From Glandiceps talaboti (lineage: Eukaryota; Hemichordata; Enteropneusta; Spengelidae), in contig NC_135550.1 of assembly GCF_964340395.1 (NCBI RefSeq), forward strand, positions 7,452,601 through 7,516,600: 64,000 nucleotides of DNA. The letters run 5' to 3'. The position numbers and the translations under genes are program-made. The notes beneath the pieces are model-generated. The model made no database searches. It saw only the letters and a program-made list of their open reading frames with translations, and was not told where the DNA came from. Below, piece after piece: positions 24,940-35,900 of the stretch (the stretch's first letter is position 1; every line of letters starts with the position of its first letter).

Positions 24940-26300
24940 GTGAAAGATAGGGGGAAGCTTGAGAAGGGAATATGTAACCTCTATGGGGTCCTAGGGTCTC
25001 CCCTAGAAGTCCTGGAGCAATTTTGAGTCTATTCAGACACTTTCAGGCAATAATTTTTCAGGTTTTACAAGACAGCGCCAACATGCAAAAAGCAACTACA
25101 CATACAGACGTAGAGTTGACATCGATATCTTGACAGTAAGAGATAGGGATATGTCCACTTCTTGGGGGGGGGTCCTAGGGGTCTCCCCCTAGAAGCTCTA
25201 CAGTTTTTTTTACTCTTAAAGCCCATTTTGAGGCTTTTCGGACACGTTCAGGCAATAATTCCCAAGCTTTACTAGACAGCACCAACATGTAAAAAGCAAC
25301 TACATAGGGTTGAAATATTTTTGAAAAATACTTTGATAGCATCTTGACAGTAAGAGGTAGGGGGGAGATCTTGAGACTGGGATGTGTACACCTCATGGGG
25401 GGGGGGTCCTAGGGGGTCTCCCCCTAGAAGCTCTGGAGGTTTTTCCCTAAAAAAGGTCAATTTTGAGACTATTCAGACCCTTTCAGACAATAATTTCCAA
25501 GCTTTACAAGACAGCACCAACATGTAAAAAGCAACTACATAGGGTTGAAATATTTTTGAAATATAGTTTGATAGGATCTTGACAGTAAGAGGTAGGCGGA
25601 AGAGCATGAGACTGGGATGTGTACACCTCATGTGGGGGGTCCTTGGGGGTCTCCCCAAGAATCTCTGGAGGCATTTTACTCTTAAAGCCATTTTAGGCTA
25701 TTCAGACCCTTTCAAGCAAACCTCCAAGATTTACAAGAAAGCACCATAAAATATCAGAAACTATTCTTTATAAAACTTACATAGGGTTGAAATTAGCTCT
25801 GGATTTATACGCTACGGGGTTTCGACACGTCTTTTCCCACTCCCCTGTAGCGTATAAATCCAGAGCTAGGTTGAAATATTTTCTTTACAGTTAAATGGCA
25901 TCATTATAGAAAAGGTCAACACATCTCATGGTAGTATCATTGGTACGGGAGATTTGGAGTTTTAAAGCAATTTTAGACTATCTTCGCAAACATTTCATAT
26001 CTTTAAAAGACAATAAGTCTTATCATCTCAAATTAGCATAGGGTGAAAATATTTAAGAAAGGTTTAATACCATTATGATAGTAAAAGGGTTGGTGCATCT
26101 GATTGTTGGTTGAATGCATGAGTGACCTCTGGGGGTGAGGGAGTCATTGGAGTTCTCCCCCTGGTTAGATCAGGCATTTTTTTGTTTCTATTCAGGCAAT
26201 GTTTAGATTATTCATAGCCTTTGAGGCAATGTTTCCAAGCTTTGAAAAGCTAACGTAAATATAAGTTTTAAATGAGTTTTCCATGTCACATAAAAGTGAG
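24940..26300. repeat. Satellite-like tandem repeat, units about 190-236 bp, four to six diverged copies
   Basis: Units share ctagggggtctccccctag (itself an inverted repeat), ttttgaggct, attcagac, ctttcaggcaataatt, caagctttacaagacagc, caccaacatg, aaaaagcaactaca and atcttgacagtaagag. For example gatgtgtac recurs at about 25381 and 25617 (236 bp). Copies decay toward 26300. A hairpin is inserted at 25794-25868. A reverse-orientation relative lies at 47700-48070. Confidence 0.85.
25794..25868. repeat. Hairpin, 26-27 bp arms
   Basis: The left arm begins tagctctggatttatacgc (25794-25819); the right arm is its inverse with a one-base insertion (25842-25868). The loop is 22 bp. It sits inside one satellite unit, as an insertion would. 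Confidence 0.85.
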
Positions 26301-26741
26301 CCTGTAACATTGGTATAGGGCCATCAATATTGCATGTAAAGTCACTGGTATGTTAGTAGAACTTTAAGTGGCCATACCTAGTGTATAATAGAAACTGGAA
26401 TCTGTAGTGTCGATAACATGTAGTGTCCGAAATATAAAGCATATTAATCCCTTCTGACAATTTCATACTGACGAGTAGAACAATTTAGATTAACTTCTTT
26501 TATAAATTATCTATGAAGATTACTATTACGAAACCTTCAAGTTTGCTATTGCCCCAAAGTGCAATATAAGTACTGATTGAGAAACAGCCAAGTACTTACA
26601 TGACATGTTCTGTAAGTAGTGTGGTAGCTAGGTAATACATGTTATGTATATGTAAAGTTATGTTTGAACTCTACGTGAAGTAATACATTAATGTATTAAA
26701 GAATTGATGTAAGAAACAGGAACAAGAACAAGAACAAACAT

Positions 26742-26769
26742 GTACCACATTTCGGACGAAATGTGGTAC
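26742..26769. repeat. 28-bp palindrome
   Basis: GTACCACATTTCG, then GA, then the exact reverse complement. It directly abuts the foldback element that follows. Confidence 0.9.
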
Positions 26770-27085
26770 ATAAAAAGGATTTTTTTCTTCCATCACAATC
26801 CAAAACACAATACCCCCCCCCCCTCCACAATTTTCCTTAAGTGTAAATTATTGAGTTTCGGCCCCTGATTGGTCAATAGCCCTCATTTGTAACTGTCAGT
26901 CGAAATTTAACGCCGAACCGGAGTACAAGTATAAAAACAACACCAAACTCAATAATTTACACTTAGGGAAAATTGTGGAGGGGGGGGGTATTGTGTTTTG
27001 GATTGTGATGGAAGAAAAAAATCCTTTTTATGTAGCCTCATTTGTAACTGTCAGTCGAAAATTTAACGCCCAGCCGGAGTACAAA
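26768..27085. mobile_element. Foldback element with internal direct repeat
   Basis: The arms 26768-26860 and 26945-27033 are inverted copies (catcacaatccaaaacacaa, a C-tract, and aagtgtaaattattgag shared). A direct repeat with catttgtaactgtcagtcga and cggagtacaa occurs once in the loop (about 26884) and again just beyond the right arm (about 27038). Non-coding. Confidence 0.75.
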
Positions 27086-27328
27086 TTACAATTAAATTTA
27101 AAATGTCGATAATATCGTAAATATTGACGCACTTTATAGCCAACTATATATGAAAGGAGTAAAATTACACTTGTTTCTGTGATCGGGCAGGTTCGCTCTC
27201 AGCGACATTATTCTCGACATTTTATTGTATTCTGATAGAAATATTCTGAGACATAACTCGGGAAACAAATGCCTGTGATCCCGGGTATAATAAGGACTAA
27301 GTAAAGGTGAGCAATTTTCAATATATTC

Positions 27329-28170
27329 GATAACGAGTGTGAAGCTACCATCATATTCATATTCATCTTCACTTTCAAAAGTTGACCTCTAGCTCAATGT
27401 GAATATGATGATAGCTTCACACGTTCATCATCAGATTCGAAGTCTTCCGAATGGGTACGAACATGCGTTCGGTAAATCACATATCCTTCATTGGCAGGTT
27501 GAAATCATGTGATTGTAATTACTTTTCACTTGATTTGCGTGGATTTGCATGCTTTCTTCTTATTTTTGCCAGAGTATCCAATTTGCACCATGAATTATTG
27601 TTGTCATGGACCATAATTTTTACAATCGATTGCGTTGACCCTCCCCGATCAAGGGAACTACATACATTGTGATAATTGTGGTCTTGACAACACTATTTTG
27701 TGTAAATTTCACCAGTGTAAGTGTTAAGTAGGGTTTCAAAGATAGCGACACTGCGGGAAATCAAAACACACCCAGCCAAGCCGTATTTTATTACATTACT
27801 CATACAGGTTTTTTGTACACCCAAATATTGATATTTCATTTTCAAAGATATGGGAAGGCATACTAAACATCCGAATTAGTTTTTTATATGACAACAATAA
27901 TTCATGGTGCAAATTGGATACTCTGGCAAATCCACGTAAATCAAGTGAAAAGTAACTACAATCACATGATTTCAACCTGCCAATGAAGGATTTGTGTGAT
28001 TTGCCGCGGCCCGAACGCTTGTTCGTACCCATTCGGAAGACTTCGAATCTGGTGATGAACGTGTGAAGCTATCATCATATTCACATTGAGCTAGAGGTCA
28101 ACTTTTGAAAGTGAATATGAATATGAATATGAATATGAATATGATGGTAGCTTCACACTCGTTATTCGAT
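27329..28170. mobile_element. Foldback element with arms of about 280 bp
   Basis: The left arm 27329-27607 and right arm 27888-28170 are highly similar inverted copies, from ataacgagtgtgaagctacc at the outside to tgaattattgttgtcat at the inside. The right arm has an expanded GAATAT run (about 28112-28141) and a small internal indel. The roughly 280-bp centre is not coding. Confidence 0.85.
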
Positions 28171-28525
28171 ACCTAGTGGGATAGACTTCCATATTAACAT
28201 ATACAGACAGACTTCTTAAAATATGATCATATAACCACCATCGATTAATAAGATAAACAATATATTCAATAACAGCCACCAGCAACTGACAAGAATTCCA
28301 TGACAAAGTGCGAAAATTAGCAAAGATTTCAGCTACGCTAACCCTGACGAACGGGTAAATCAAAATTGGACAACCTCTGAAATCCCTTGCCTATGATTGG
28401 CCAATGAATCCCTCACATGTGACATTATTACAGTCGGGTGCGTGGCAAATTCAGTTTTGTCGTATCTATATGACTAGTCGACTGTAGTCCATCATTTGCT
28501 GTTTCTCTGAACCTGTTGTAGTATC

Positions 28526-30009
28526 ATGTGTGAAGCTATCAACTGTGGGTATGCGAAGGCTGCTGTGAGGTATACAGGCATTGGCAATAATAGGCAAGTT
28601 GACTGGGAGAAAAGGCGTCAGCGTTTTCTGTCAATATTCAGTGGATGTACGTCATTCGACATTAACTATTCCACATTCACAAAGAGAGGGAAGAAGATAA
28701 TCAGTGATTTCACATTATGGCGAAAGCAGAATATTCACAGAAAGTCAGAGTTGGATGAATATATGGGCCATTTTTCCGAGACTGCATGGTCTAATTTGCC
28801 AACAGCTGAAAAATCACAGCACACTCTGAGACAGTGTCAGATGTGTGAACAGCATCACCGTTACTATCACAAGCTATATCCTGAGAAGAAGAGGCACAGT
28901 GGAAAGAAATCAAGTGAGTCAGTCAAGGGTTCCAAGGGGAGTCTTTCAGAGAACACAGACATGATTCAGCAGTGGATAAACAAAGAATATTGCACACCTG
29001 AATGTCTAAGTATGACAGAAGTGAAATACATAGGTAGAGACATAATGCGAATGTTGAACAAACCTATTGATAAGTCAGGTACTACAGCCTTAGATACTCT
29101 AATTGCACTACCTTTTGAAGAAGGGGGTGTGACACTAAAGCAGAGTAGAGCTCAGAAACAGAAAGCAAAGCGTGCTGTGTTAAGAGAAGCGACAAGAGCC
29201 CTTGAAAGGAAGTGGGAAACGAATGATGCAGACACATTTTTAGCATCACATGAGTCGTATAGTAAGAGAAGTAAAGAGAGATTGAGTCAGTACTTTGAGA
29301 GTCCGCAACAAGCTGAACAAAGAGTAAAGAGAAGGAAAGAAAAGGAAGAACTTGGCACACTTAAGAAGAAAAAACATTGCTCTGATTGGCAAGAAATGGT
29401 CTTCAACAGAGAAGACTTATTGAGTGAGGTGAAGAACTACAAAGAAGGTGACAAGGTAAGAAAACTGAATAATTTACTAATCATAAAAGATAAAATTGTA
29501 ATAACGAATTACTGTTTTGAATTTGAAGCTGACGTCATTTTGTATTTTCATAGAAGATTATATTTTATTGATTGAGAGTTTGGGTACTCCAACATTGAAA
29601 GGATAATGCCACCCTGGCAAAACAGTACCTGATCACACATGACTTGGGGTCTACATTGTAACTGTGCTACATTCTATCACCCATGAATTAAAAAGGAGCT
29701 ACACTGTTTGTTTATCATTGGTTATTTTTTCATTGACGTTTTCAGATTAATTTTAGTGACCTTGCAAGAAGGCATGGAATAAGTGGTGGCTCTACAAGCA
29801 ACATGGTGGTCAAGTCTTTCTTAGAAGACAGTGGTATCGATGTCAAGAAGTTTACCCTGTATAATAAAAACCCAATCCGAAAACCAAGGCGAGCAATATG
29901 TAGACCCTATGGAAGAAAAGACATTAGAGGACCAGTGACTAGAACTAATACAGAAATTAAGGAAACAATTAAAAGTGAGATAGATAAAGGAGTTTGTTAT
30001 TGTCCCTAG
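28526..30009 (+). CDS. Orphan protein gene, two exons, 397 aa, probably element-derived
   Basis: Exon 1 is 28526-29455 (310 codons) and exon 2 is 29746-30009; the join GACAAG|gtaaga ... ttttcag|ATTAAT keeps frame (phase 0). I do not recognise the family. The N-terminus has MCEAINC, and residues 107-112 hold a Cys/His cluster, CQMCEQHH. The middle is strongly basic and charged with long predicted helix (QKQKAKRAVLREATRALE, then KRRKEKEE). Exon 2 begins with a segment resembling a helix-turn-helix (FSDLARRHGISGG). Past the stop at 30009, similar coding text seems to continue in shifted frames, so the C-terminus may be broken. Its setting among foldback elements and satellites suggests mobile-element or domesticated origin, but this is inference. 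Confidence 0.6.
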
Positions 30010-30432
30010 AACATATAAAAAATTAGTGAAAGATTGTGATGGGGAGGTTGAATGAAAGAGACTACTTTAACAGTCAGTGGTAGAAATATACCACTACTTG
30101 AAATTCGGATTGCCTCCTCATTTGTCTCCAACAGAAAGAGAAGTGTTTGAGTCCACATTGAATATCCTGTTTGGAAATAAACTACTACTGTAGAGACACT
30201 TGTTGAAATCAACCCACTTCAACCTGCCATACAACACATTAACACAGCTACACATAATGTAAAAGACACTGACAATACAATAATATTGAGCACACAATTC
30301 AACACTGCTGACATCACAAACACAAGTAACAAGAACATGCGCAATCACATCTCTCTTACTTTGCATAATGTGTACAAAACATCAACATGTATAACCATCA
30401 GCAAAATATTTCAAAATAGTGAGCTGCAAACC
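30010..30432 (+). pseudogene. Possible decayed C-terminal extension of the orphan gene
   Basis: After the stop at 30009 the sequence reads as plausible protein in other frames: an open stretch through VIVPRTYKKLVKDCDGEVE (from about 29986), then a further shift to KETTLTVSGRNIPLLEIR (from about 30056), and a 77-codon open stretch from about 30190 to 30430. This fits two or more frameshifts in an older longer gene. The last part could be open by chance. Confidence 0.35.
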
Positions 30433-30600
30433 TTGATAGGTTAAGACAACTGGTAAGGAAATACCCACATGACAAACAAACATGACCAGGACATGACCCA
30501 CATGACAAACACTACATAGCTTACTAGTTGTCAGGAAGTACATGCAGTTCAAGTAGGATCTACAACAATGGGAAACTGATTTCTATCATATGTCAAGTAA

Positions 30601-30636
<36 letters not shown>

Positions 30637-31879
30637 GGTATGCCAGTTTACTCATGTTCAGTATATATATACTAGTACATGAAGTCTGATGTTTATAGGA
30701 CTGGTATAGCCATATCTTGTATTACAGTTAGTTTGTATTACATGGTCTGTGATTTATAGAGGTATATGTGTGGCATTAGAATGCAATACAGATAAGTTTG
30801 TATTGCATGACCTATGTGATTTATAGAGGTATGTCATTAGAAAACAAAACAAAGAAAATTTGTAGCAGATGAATTTTCAATATTTAGTTTGTTGGAAGAA
30901 GTAACCTTTTTTGATATATGTCGTGTATGATAAAAACTAGTTTATATTGATGTACAATAGTATATTTGTAAATGCAATGTTATTTCCAGTATTTTCTCAT
31001 TCATTAAATGCATAGTAATCATCTTGCCAAATATGCCTAGTGTGAGAATGAATGTACACAGACTTAAGATGAAGGATATTTAAAGGAATATATTGGATTT
31101 GTTAATACTTTATTACCCTGTGTAGAGCATAGCTTTAGGGCACAAGTGAAATAGTTGGGAGGAGTTGGCAGTGGGGGAATACACCTACCCTACCTTAAAT
31201 GCTACTCAGACATTTTGAATACAGGTTTTTATGGTATACATTGATGACATTGACGACACATTAATTCTCATGTATATTAATGTGCTGAATTTAACTTTGT
31301 AGTATGTCATCAACTCAATAAAATATTCATTATATTTTCAGGTTTTTTTTGTATGTTTTTCTTTTCAAAGTATTCACATAGATTTGACTATACCGTTTGT
31401 AAAATAAAACAAATAGAAAAGTACAAAAAACCTGTTATAATGTATATAGACTATACAAATAGAATATGACAACAATTCAAGAGGCATACATTACACTAAT
31501 TTTTCAAGATGAGAATAATATCCTTACACATTGAAGTTTACATTAATTTGTAGTTTATTACTTTAGTTAAGTCCCCTGGCCAAAGAACTCGTCTGTAACT
31601 GTGATCTGATTATCAAATTTTCAGCATTTTTGAACTTGGCCAGTGCATTAAGCTTAAGTTATATGAATTATTAATGAGTCAACACCATTTTGAATAAATT
31701 AACGTCACCTCGCAGGCTATAATGTACTCAACTCGACATTGGTATATGATATTTACCCTGAAGACATTTTATTATAACAAAAACAATTTTGACACAAACA
31801 AATAAAGCATTAGATATGTATAGGAAAAAAGACTTGAATTGAATATACATTGCTTCAGAGAAAGATTTAGTTTTAGATT
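30433..31879. other. Spacer, no gene seen
   Basis: AT-rich sequence with an AT microsatellite (30605-30634) and a short imperfect direct repeat of gtattacatg/gtattgcatg ... tgatttatagaggtat (about 30734-30830). Nothing else supported. Confidence 0.5.
30605..30634. repeat. (AT)n microsatellite
   Basis: About 30 bp of AT dinucleotides. Confidence 0.95.
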
Positions 31880-32035
31880 TAGTTAACTTACTCCTAGACC
31901 AAAATAATTCTAAAATGTAATTGAAAATTGATAAAGTAAAACAAAAGAAAGAAGCTTTGGAATGTTACCTGATCTGAACTAAAGCATCAAGACTATCCCC
32001 ATAATGACCACTGGGGGCGGTATGTCATCTGGTAC
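31880..32035 (-). pseudogene. Relic of SLC35F6-like exon 11
   Basis: The plus-strand text matches exon 11 of copy A (6052-6235) over most of its length: ataaagtaaaacaaaag, gatctgaact, aagcatcaagactatcc, aatgaccactgggggc and tcatctggta. Indels and changes break the frame. It is closer to copy A than to copy B exon 11. It lies about 1 kb beyond the last exon of copy B on its downstream side, with no neighbouring exons, so it is a leftover of another duplication. Confidence 0.8.
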
Positions 32036-32205
32036 AATTTATTTTCGATTTTCAATTCATAAAATGACTGTTTTTCTACTTTAAAAAAAATGTGAGACAA
32101 CATAGACCAAGTCTGTATTTGTAACGCCATAAAATTGCAAAAAATCTTACACTGTACAAAGTTTGTAATCGTATGTACACGATTTGTAAATGAACTTTGT
32201 AAATA
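32035..32205. repeat. Diverged fragment related to the foldback at 1403-1689
   Basis: Shares acaacatagancaagtctg, tttgtaac, ataaa.ttgcaaaa and a following segment containing cgtatgtacacg-like sequence with one arm of that element. Confidence 0.45.
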
Positions 32206-32429
32206 CAGGTAATCACTAGTCATGTCCAATGTACACATACTTCTGTCACTTCAACACATATTTATGTATAGTGTAATGAAATTAGGGCAGCGCCCTCAAC
32301 CATGGCTCTGAGTAGTATGCAAAATGGCTGAGCTAGGGGGTCCTGCAAAGCCATCAGTTAGTAATGCCTTGAAGCATTTGATAGAGTGCATCGCCTTACA
32401 AATAATGATTTGTAATTACTCTGTTGTTG

Positions 32430-32525
32430 ATGCTTGTCAGTATTTATTCATTTATTATTGTTTGTTTGTTGGTTTGTTTGTTTTTCGTAAACAAAACTCA
32501 CTCAGCCTGAGTGCCCTGTGTTTAA
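32430..32525 (+). repeat. 3'-end fragment of the dispersed retroelement family
   Basis: TTTG-rich stretch followed by cgtaaacaaaactcactcagcctgagtgccctgtg (in blocks: cgtaaaca, aact, agcctgag, ccctgtg). The same block order occurs at 21400-21436, 46383-46430 and, inverted, at 21024 and 43993. Confidence 0.55.
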
Positions 32526-32989
32526 GTTATTTCTCCAGTCCTTATTAGTTGCAAGTTGGCTTCAAGATTAACTTTTGCTGTTAATATACACAGCTCTTCC
32601 ATTACTCAACTTCAGTGTACATTTATGGTTACACTACCATCATCATCGATGTTGTCATTGTCATTGTCACCATCATCACCATCACCACACCATTACATGA
32701 CAATAGACTCTCTCTACTGTAACACTGTCACCATCAGTATGCCCTCTAAGCCAATTTGACACACCACTGACGCACACACAATTTCTAGTGACGCACCAAA
32801 ATTTGGTGTTCCCCTATCTCTTACTATGGGGTGACTCAAGAAATCAGTTTTTATCATTTTGACTCACAATAACAACACATTTGGCTGTCATTAGAGGGCA
32901 CACGGGTCACCATCTCATTACCACCTCATTACCACAGCAACGGGGCAGCATCACAACAGTAGTATCCCCATTGTTACAATATCATTACA

Positions 32990-35900
32990 TCACTTGGTCA
33001 GCAACGCAACATCATCTTCAACATCTATGTCTGCATTGACATTCATTGTGTTCCTATATCCAACACCTGGGTTTTCAATCTGCTGATTTACATATACATG
33101 ATTGTCATCTGTTCCCTTATTGGCAGACTGGCTCTGTTCTGTTACCATATTGGTAGATTGACTCTGATCTGTTCTCTCATTGGTAGATTGGTTCTCCTGT
33201 GACCTGTTACGTCGACATCCAGGGATCCACTGAGTATCTAGTACTTCATTGTAGAGTAGTGTGCCTATCACTAGAAACACAAATCCATCAACTGTGGGAG
33301 AGAAATTATGAAGAAATCATTCTATGACAGCTGTAATATGATATTGTAATATCAATGGTATCATAAATCAAAACAGAATTCAATGACAACAGATCTCTAA
33401 ATCATGACATTTCTCATTTATCATATAGTTCTGATGCATATAGTAAACTATTTACTTGGGTGCTTTGTCAGTTGTCACTGAGAAATTCCAAACAAGTTTA
33501 AAAGTGGGACTGTACAATATATTTACTTTGGAACAGTAATGACTGTGACATTCAAAAGTTTTCTCTTGGAACAGAACCTGACATTGTCATTTGTCACTTT
33601 AAACTTGGAGAACATGTTGTTCATGGTTCCAAGAATCAATAGGACCGGCAGTAAAAAATATTTATTTTGGAATCATGGTAAGTTGGGATCAAATGCAACA
33701 TTTTGATCATCTACTACAGACATTGATCATGCAATGATTTAACTTTCAGCATTAATGTCTCTCTCCAAAACTGACTGAGAGTCACATGAACAATGAATAA
33801 TCAAATCGTTGCATGCTCAAGATCCATATTGGATGGATCAAAACGATTCATTTGATCTAAATTTACCATGATTCCAAAATAAAATATATATTACTGTTCT
33901 ATTGATTCTTGGAACCATGAGCAATATATTCTCCAAGTGTAAAGTGACAACTGAAAATGTCATGTTAATATTGAGGCTTAGTGGTCCATGAGTTGGAATT
34001 AATTATCCATTTCATTATAATGTGAGTGCTTCACAGAGAACAAAACAATGGTTATCAATATGGAAATACATGTACTTGGTAACGACTTGTTAAATTCCTC
34101 ATCTGGCAGTTATCACCATTGCAACCCCAGACTTAGTCATGCTTTCTTTCGATACTATAAGCGAACGAAGTTCGCAGTGAGGGCTGTACCACTTAGCGAT
34201 GCAGTGAACTTCATCCACAAATATTCCGCATATCATATCTCAATATGGTGGTGCTTGCATTAGATCTCGCATGTCTGTGTTTTCAAGAAGAGATTCTGGA
34301 CTTGCAAAGATGATTTGGCATCTTCCTTCCGCCAACTTTTCCTTCAACAAATTTGACCCACAGTCTGCCAAATAGACGGTGTCTATGTTACGTCTTTGGA
34401 GGGCATGTACTTGGTCCTTCATGAGTGCGACCAAAGAACATATCACTATAGCCATGGAGTTCGTCTGGTGGTAAGCTTCGTGGCAAAAGGGTGCTATCTG
34501 GAATATGACAGACTTTCCATAGCCAGTTGGCAGATTGACGAAAACATCTTCACCTCGCAAAAAGGCAGTGATGGCTGTAATCTGCTTCTCCTTTAAGATG
34601 TCCAGCGAATGTTTTGTTTTGCTGTGTTCGATTGCTTTCCTGAGTCGTTCAGTCATAGTCAATGCCATGGTAGTATCGAAGAAAAGCCTGAATGTCTAGC
34701 AGCAAGACTAACCTATGGCGGGGAATCTCTGCATGCAAGTATTGACAAACACATTTACGTCATTACGATGTCTTATCGGTTTATGGTAATTGTGAGTTTG
34801 ATGAGTGTGTAGACGTTGTCATTCACACATTTCAGTTAACGCATTGGTGGTTATTTTTACAAGTCCCTCCTTAAGATGAATATGCATGAAAAATTAGCTA
34901 TTGTCCTCTGTTTGTGCTTGTCGCTAATACGGTTCTCTGATTGGCAGTTATTTATATCCTGATGACATTTGTTAGACCTTGGATGTTCCATCCTCGATAG
35001 TGTTGTTCGGCCGTGTGTCGTATTTTATCAGAAGAACATCTGAGGTCTAGCAGATAGACTACACCAGACTTACTTTGTAAAATACCTGAGTTGAAAATCT
35101 CAGCAAAGTTATCACCATGGCAACCTTAGACTTACTTTGTAAAATTCCCCAGGTTGTGTTGAAAGGTTCACCAAAGTTTTCATCAATGAAGTAAAAGATA
35201 AGTAAACTGACGACCCAGACCACTATGGTTCTACATGCATCAATCAAAGTTCCATGTACAGCTGAAATGACATCAATATTTGGTGTCAAAATATATCACT
35301 AGCAATTTGTAAAATGTTATAATTCAATGCAAATACACAGTATACAGACAATACAGGCCATTATTATGCTAAATTTTAAATATAAACAAATACTAGTATC
35401 ACAAAGTGGTAATGCTGGTGTAGACACTTGAACGGTGTACCAATGTGAACAATTGCAAAGGGAATAATTGAACTTAACCTGGAAGAGGGAGGTCAAGGTC
35501 AAACAGTAGTGCATAGTTTGTAAGTTTACTTCTATAAATGTAGGACTAAGGTACAGAGATATGATTGACGGCTCTAGGTATAAAACTTCCTGAAGGTATT
35601 GAGACAATTGCTATCTGATCATGAAGATGATGATGACAAGGTCAACTTGACTTCCTCTGGAAAATACAAAATGTATCTGAATGTACAGACGTTGTACAGA
35701 GGTGGTAAAAAGTGGCCAATTCTTTCATGAGATTTTAGTAAAAACACACTCTGGATGCTCTTTTTAAAACATACAAAATCCAAACATTACAACGACATCT
35801 AATGAAATGAGTCAAATGTTAGTACTAGCAGAGAACTTTCTCACCAGTCATGGTCTTGGTAATACTCATGGAAAAGAAATTAAAAAAGGCAACTGATAAT

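Noticed and set aside
34240-34668. Intact 142-aa helicase gene
   Set aside because: It ends before the DEVH box, which follows in the same frame after the stop, so it is a broken fragment.
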